Source: Aromatoleum aromaticum EbN1 (GTDB lineage: Bacteria; Pseudomonadota; Gammaproteobacteria; Burkholderiales; Rhodocyclaceae). Taken from it: a stretch of 64,000 nucleotides of DNA. The stretch covers positions 2,480,001 to 2,544,000 of the forward strand of contig NC_006513.1 in assembly GCF_000025965.1 (NCBI RefSeq), written 5' to 3'. The stretch's first letter is position 1. The number at the start of each line of letters is the position of its first letter. Shown here piece by piece: positions 63,531 through 64,000 of the stretch. The notes below the pieces were generated by a model. The model saw only the letters and a list, made by a program, of their open reading frames with translations, was not told the DNA's origin and made no database searches. The position numbers and the translations under genes were made by a program.

Positions 63531-64000
63531 CCTCCCGCGAAATCCCTTTGGTGTTTTCCTGCGGCTCTGAACCCCTGATCGGTGTGCTGCACATCCCGAA
63601 CCGGCCCGCTCGGCTGGGCGTTATCGTGATCGTCGGGGGGCCTCAATATCGGGTTGGCAGTCACAGACAGTTCCTGCTTCTCGCGCGGGAACTGGCATCT
63701 GGCGGCTTTGCCTGTCTGCGCTTCGACTATCGGGGAATGGGCGACAGCGCGAGCAACTTGTGTACCTTCGAGGATGTGGATGCCGACATACATGCAGCGA
63801 TCGATGCGCTCCTCGAGGCCTGTCCCGAGCTTGAAGGGGTGGTGCTGTGGGGACTGTGCGACGGCGCCTCCGCCGCATTGATGTACGCTCCGCTGGATGC
63901 CCGTGTCAAAGGTATCGTGGCGTTGAACCCATGGGTGCGCACAGACGCATCGCTGGCAACTGCCCGACTGAATCATCACTACAAGCGGCAGATCCTTTCT
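63527..64000 (+). CDS. Exosortase-A-associated alpha/beta hydrolase 1 (3' end beyond window)
   Basis: The first 158 codons of an alpha/beta hydrolase run off the window end. It shows VIVGGPQYRVGSHRQF, FDYRGMGDS, and a nucleophile elbow LWGLCDGASAAL (G-x-Cys-x-G, Cys in place of Ser). Overlapping start with hydrolase 2 (ATGA) implies one transcript. The thiol nucleophile would suit acyl transfer from a thioester carrier, an inference. Confidence 0.85.
   Translation, partial: MTSREIPLVFSCGSEPLIGVLHIPNRPARLGVIVIVGGPQYRVGSHRQFLLLARELASGGFACLRFDYRGMGDSASNLCTFEDVDADIHAAIDALLEACPELEGVVLWGLCDGASAALMYAPLDARVKGIVALNPWVRTDASLATARLNHHYKRQILS

Overview
The window is high-GC, densely packed DNA from a betaproteobacterium, most likely of the Rhodocyclales (Azoarcus/Aromatoleum/Thauera-like). 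That assignment is inferred from the gene content: a Neisserial-type porin, RpoH under a CIRCE element, the betaproteobacterial order of cytochrome oxidase assembly genes, and a type-1 exosortase A (XrtA) exopolysaccharide locus. No rRNA, tRNA or CRISPR array was seen.

Layout. (1) 0-10 kb, housekeeping: the 3' part of tamB, msrA, an FKBP-type isomerase, a CDF metal exporter, a glycine-rich membrane protein, a membrane protein with a spermidine-synthase-like domain, recQ and rfaE2. (2) 10.3-18.7 kb: a complete aa3-type cytochrome c oxidase locus with structural subunits II, I and III, copper insertion proteins (CtaG, two CxxxC SCO-type proteins), SURF1, heme A/O synthesis (CtaA, CyoE) and small helper membrane proteins. 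(3) 18.8-21.3 kb: rpoH, preceded by a perfect CIRCE operator, and a porin with a clear terminator. (4) 21.5-46.9 kb: a FeeM-like N-acyltransferase divergent from a long collinear XrtA exopolysaccharide operon. The operon encodes an export lipoprotein, chain-length regulator, tyrosine autokinase, outer-membrane barrel, ATPase, WecB, deacetylase, FemAB, exosortase A-EpsI fusion, several glycosyltransferases, two glutamine amidotransferases, a nucleotide-sugar dehydrogenase, a transglutaminase-like protein, a glycosyltransferase broken by an IS1182-type element, and an O-ligase/polymerase. (5) 46.8-58.1 kb: a mostly minus-strand glycan cassette with ATP-grasp, deacetylase, LMW-phosphatase, a cysteine-less asparagine-synthase-like protein, methyltransferase, glycosyltransferase, pyruvyltransferase-like protein and flippase, plus one plus-strand secreted lyase-like protein; its distal part is visibly AT-richer. 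(6) 58.1-64 kb: an exosortase-A-associated small-molecule module with a PLP decarboxylase, acyl-CoA/ACP ligase, ATP-grasp ligase, acyl carrier protein and two unusual alpha/beta hydrolases, the last running off the window.

Regions 4-6 together look like one surface-glycan programme. The glycan is built on the cytoplasmic side, flipped, polymerised or ligated, and exported. XrtA would process PEP-CTERM proteins encoded elsewhere. The most intriguing part is module 6. Its enzyme set (ACP, ATP-grasp ligase, fold-III PLP decarboxylase) parallels the BtrI/BtrJ/BtrK chemistry of butirosin biosynthesis, which suggests an ACP-tethered amino-acid decarboxylation that makes a decorating group. Other notable points are an IS insertion whose precise removal restores a glycosyltransferase frame, and a family of structured intergenic repeats that abut stop codons.
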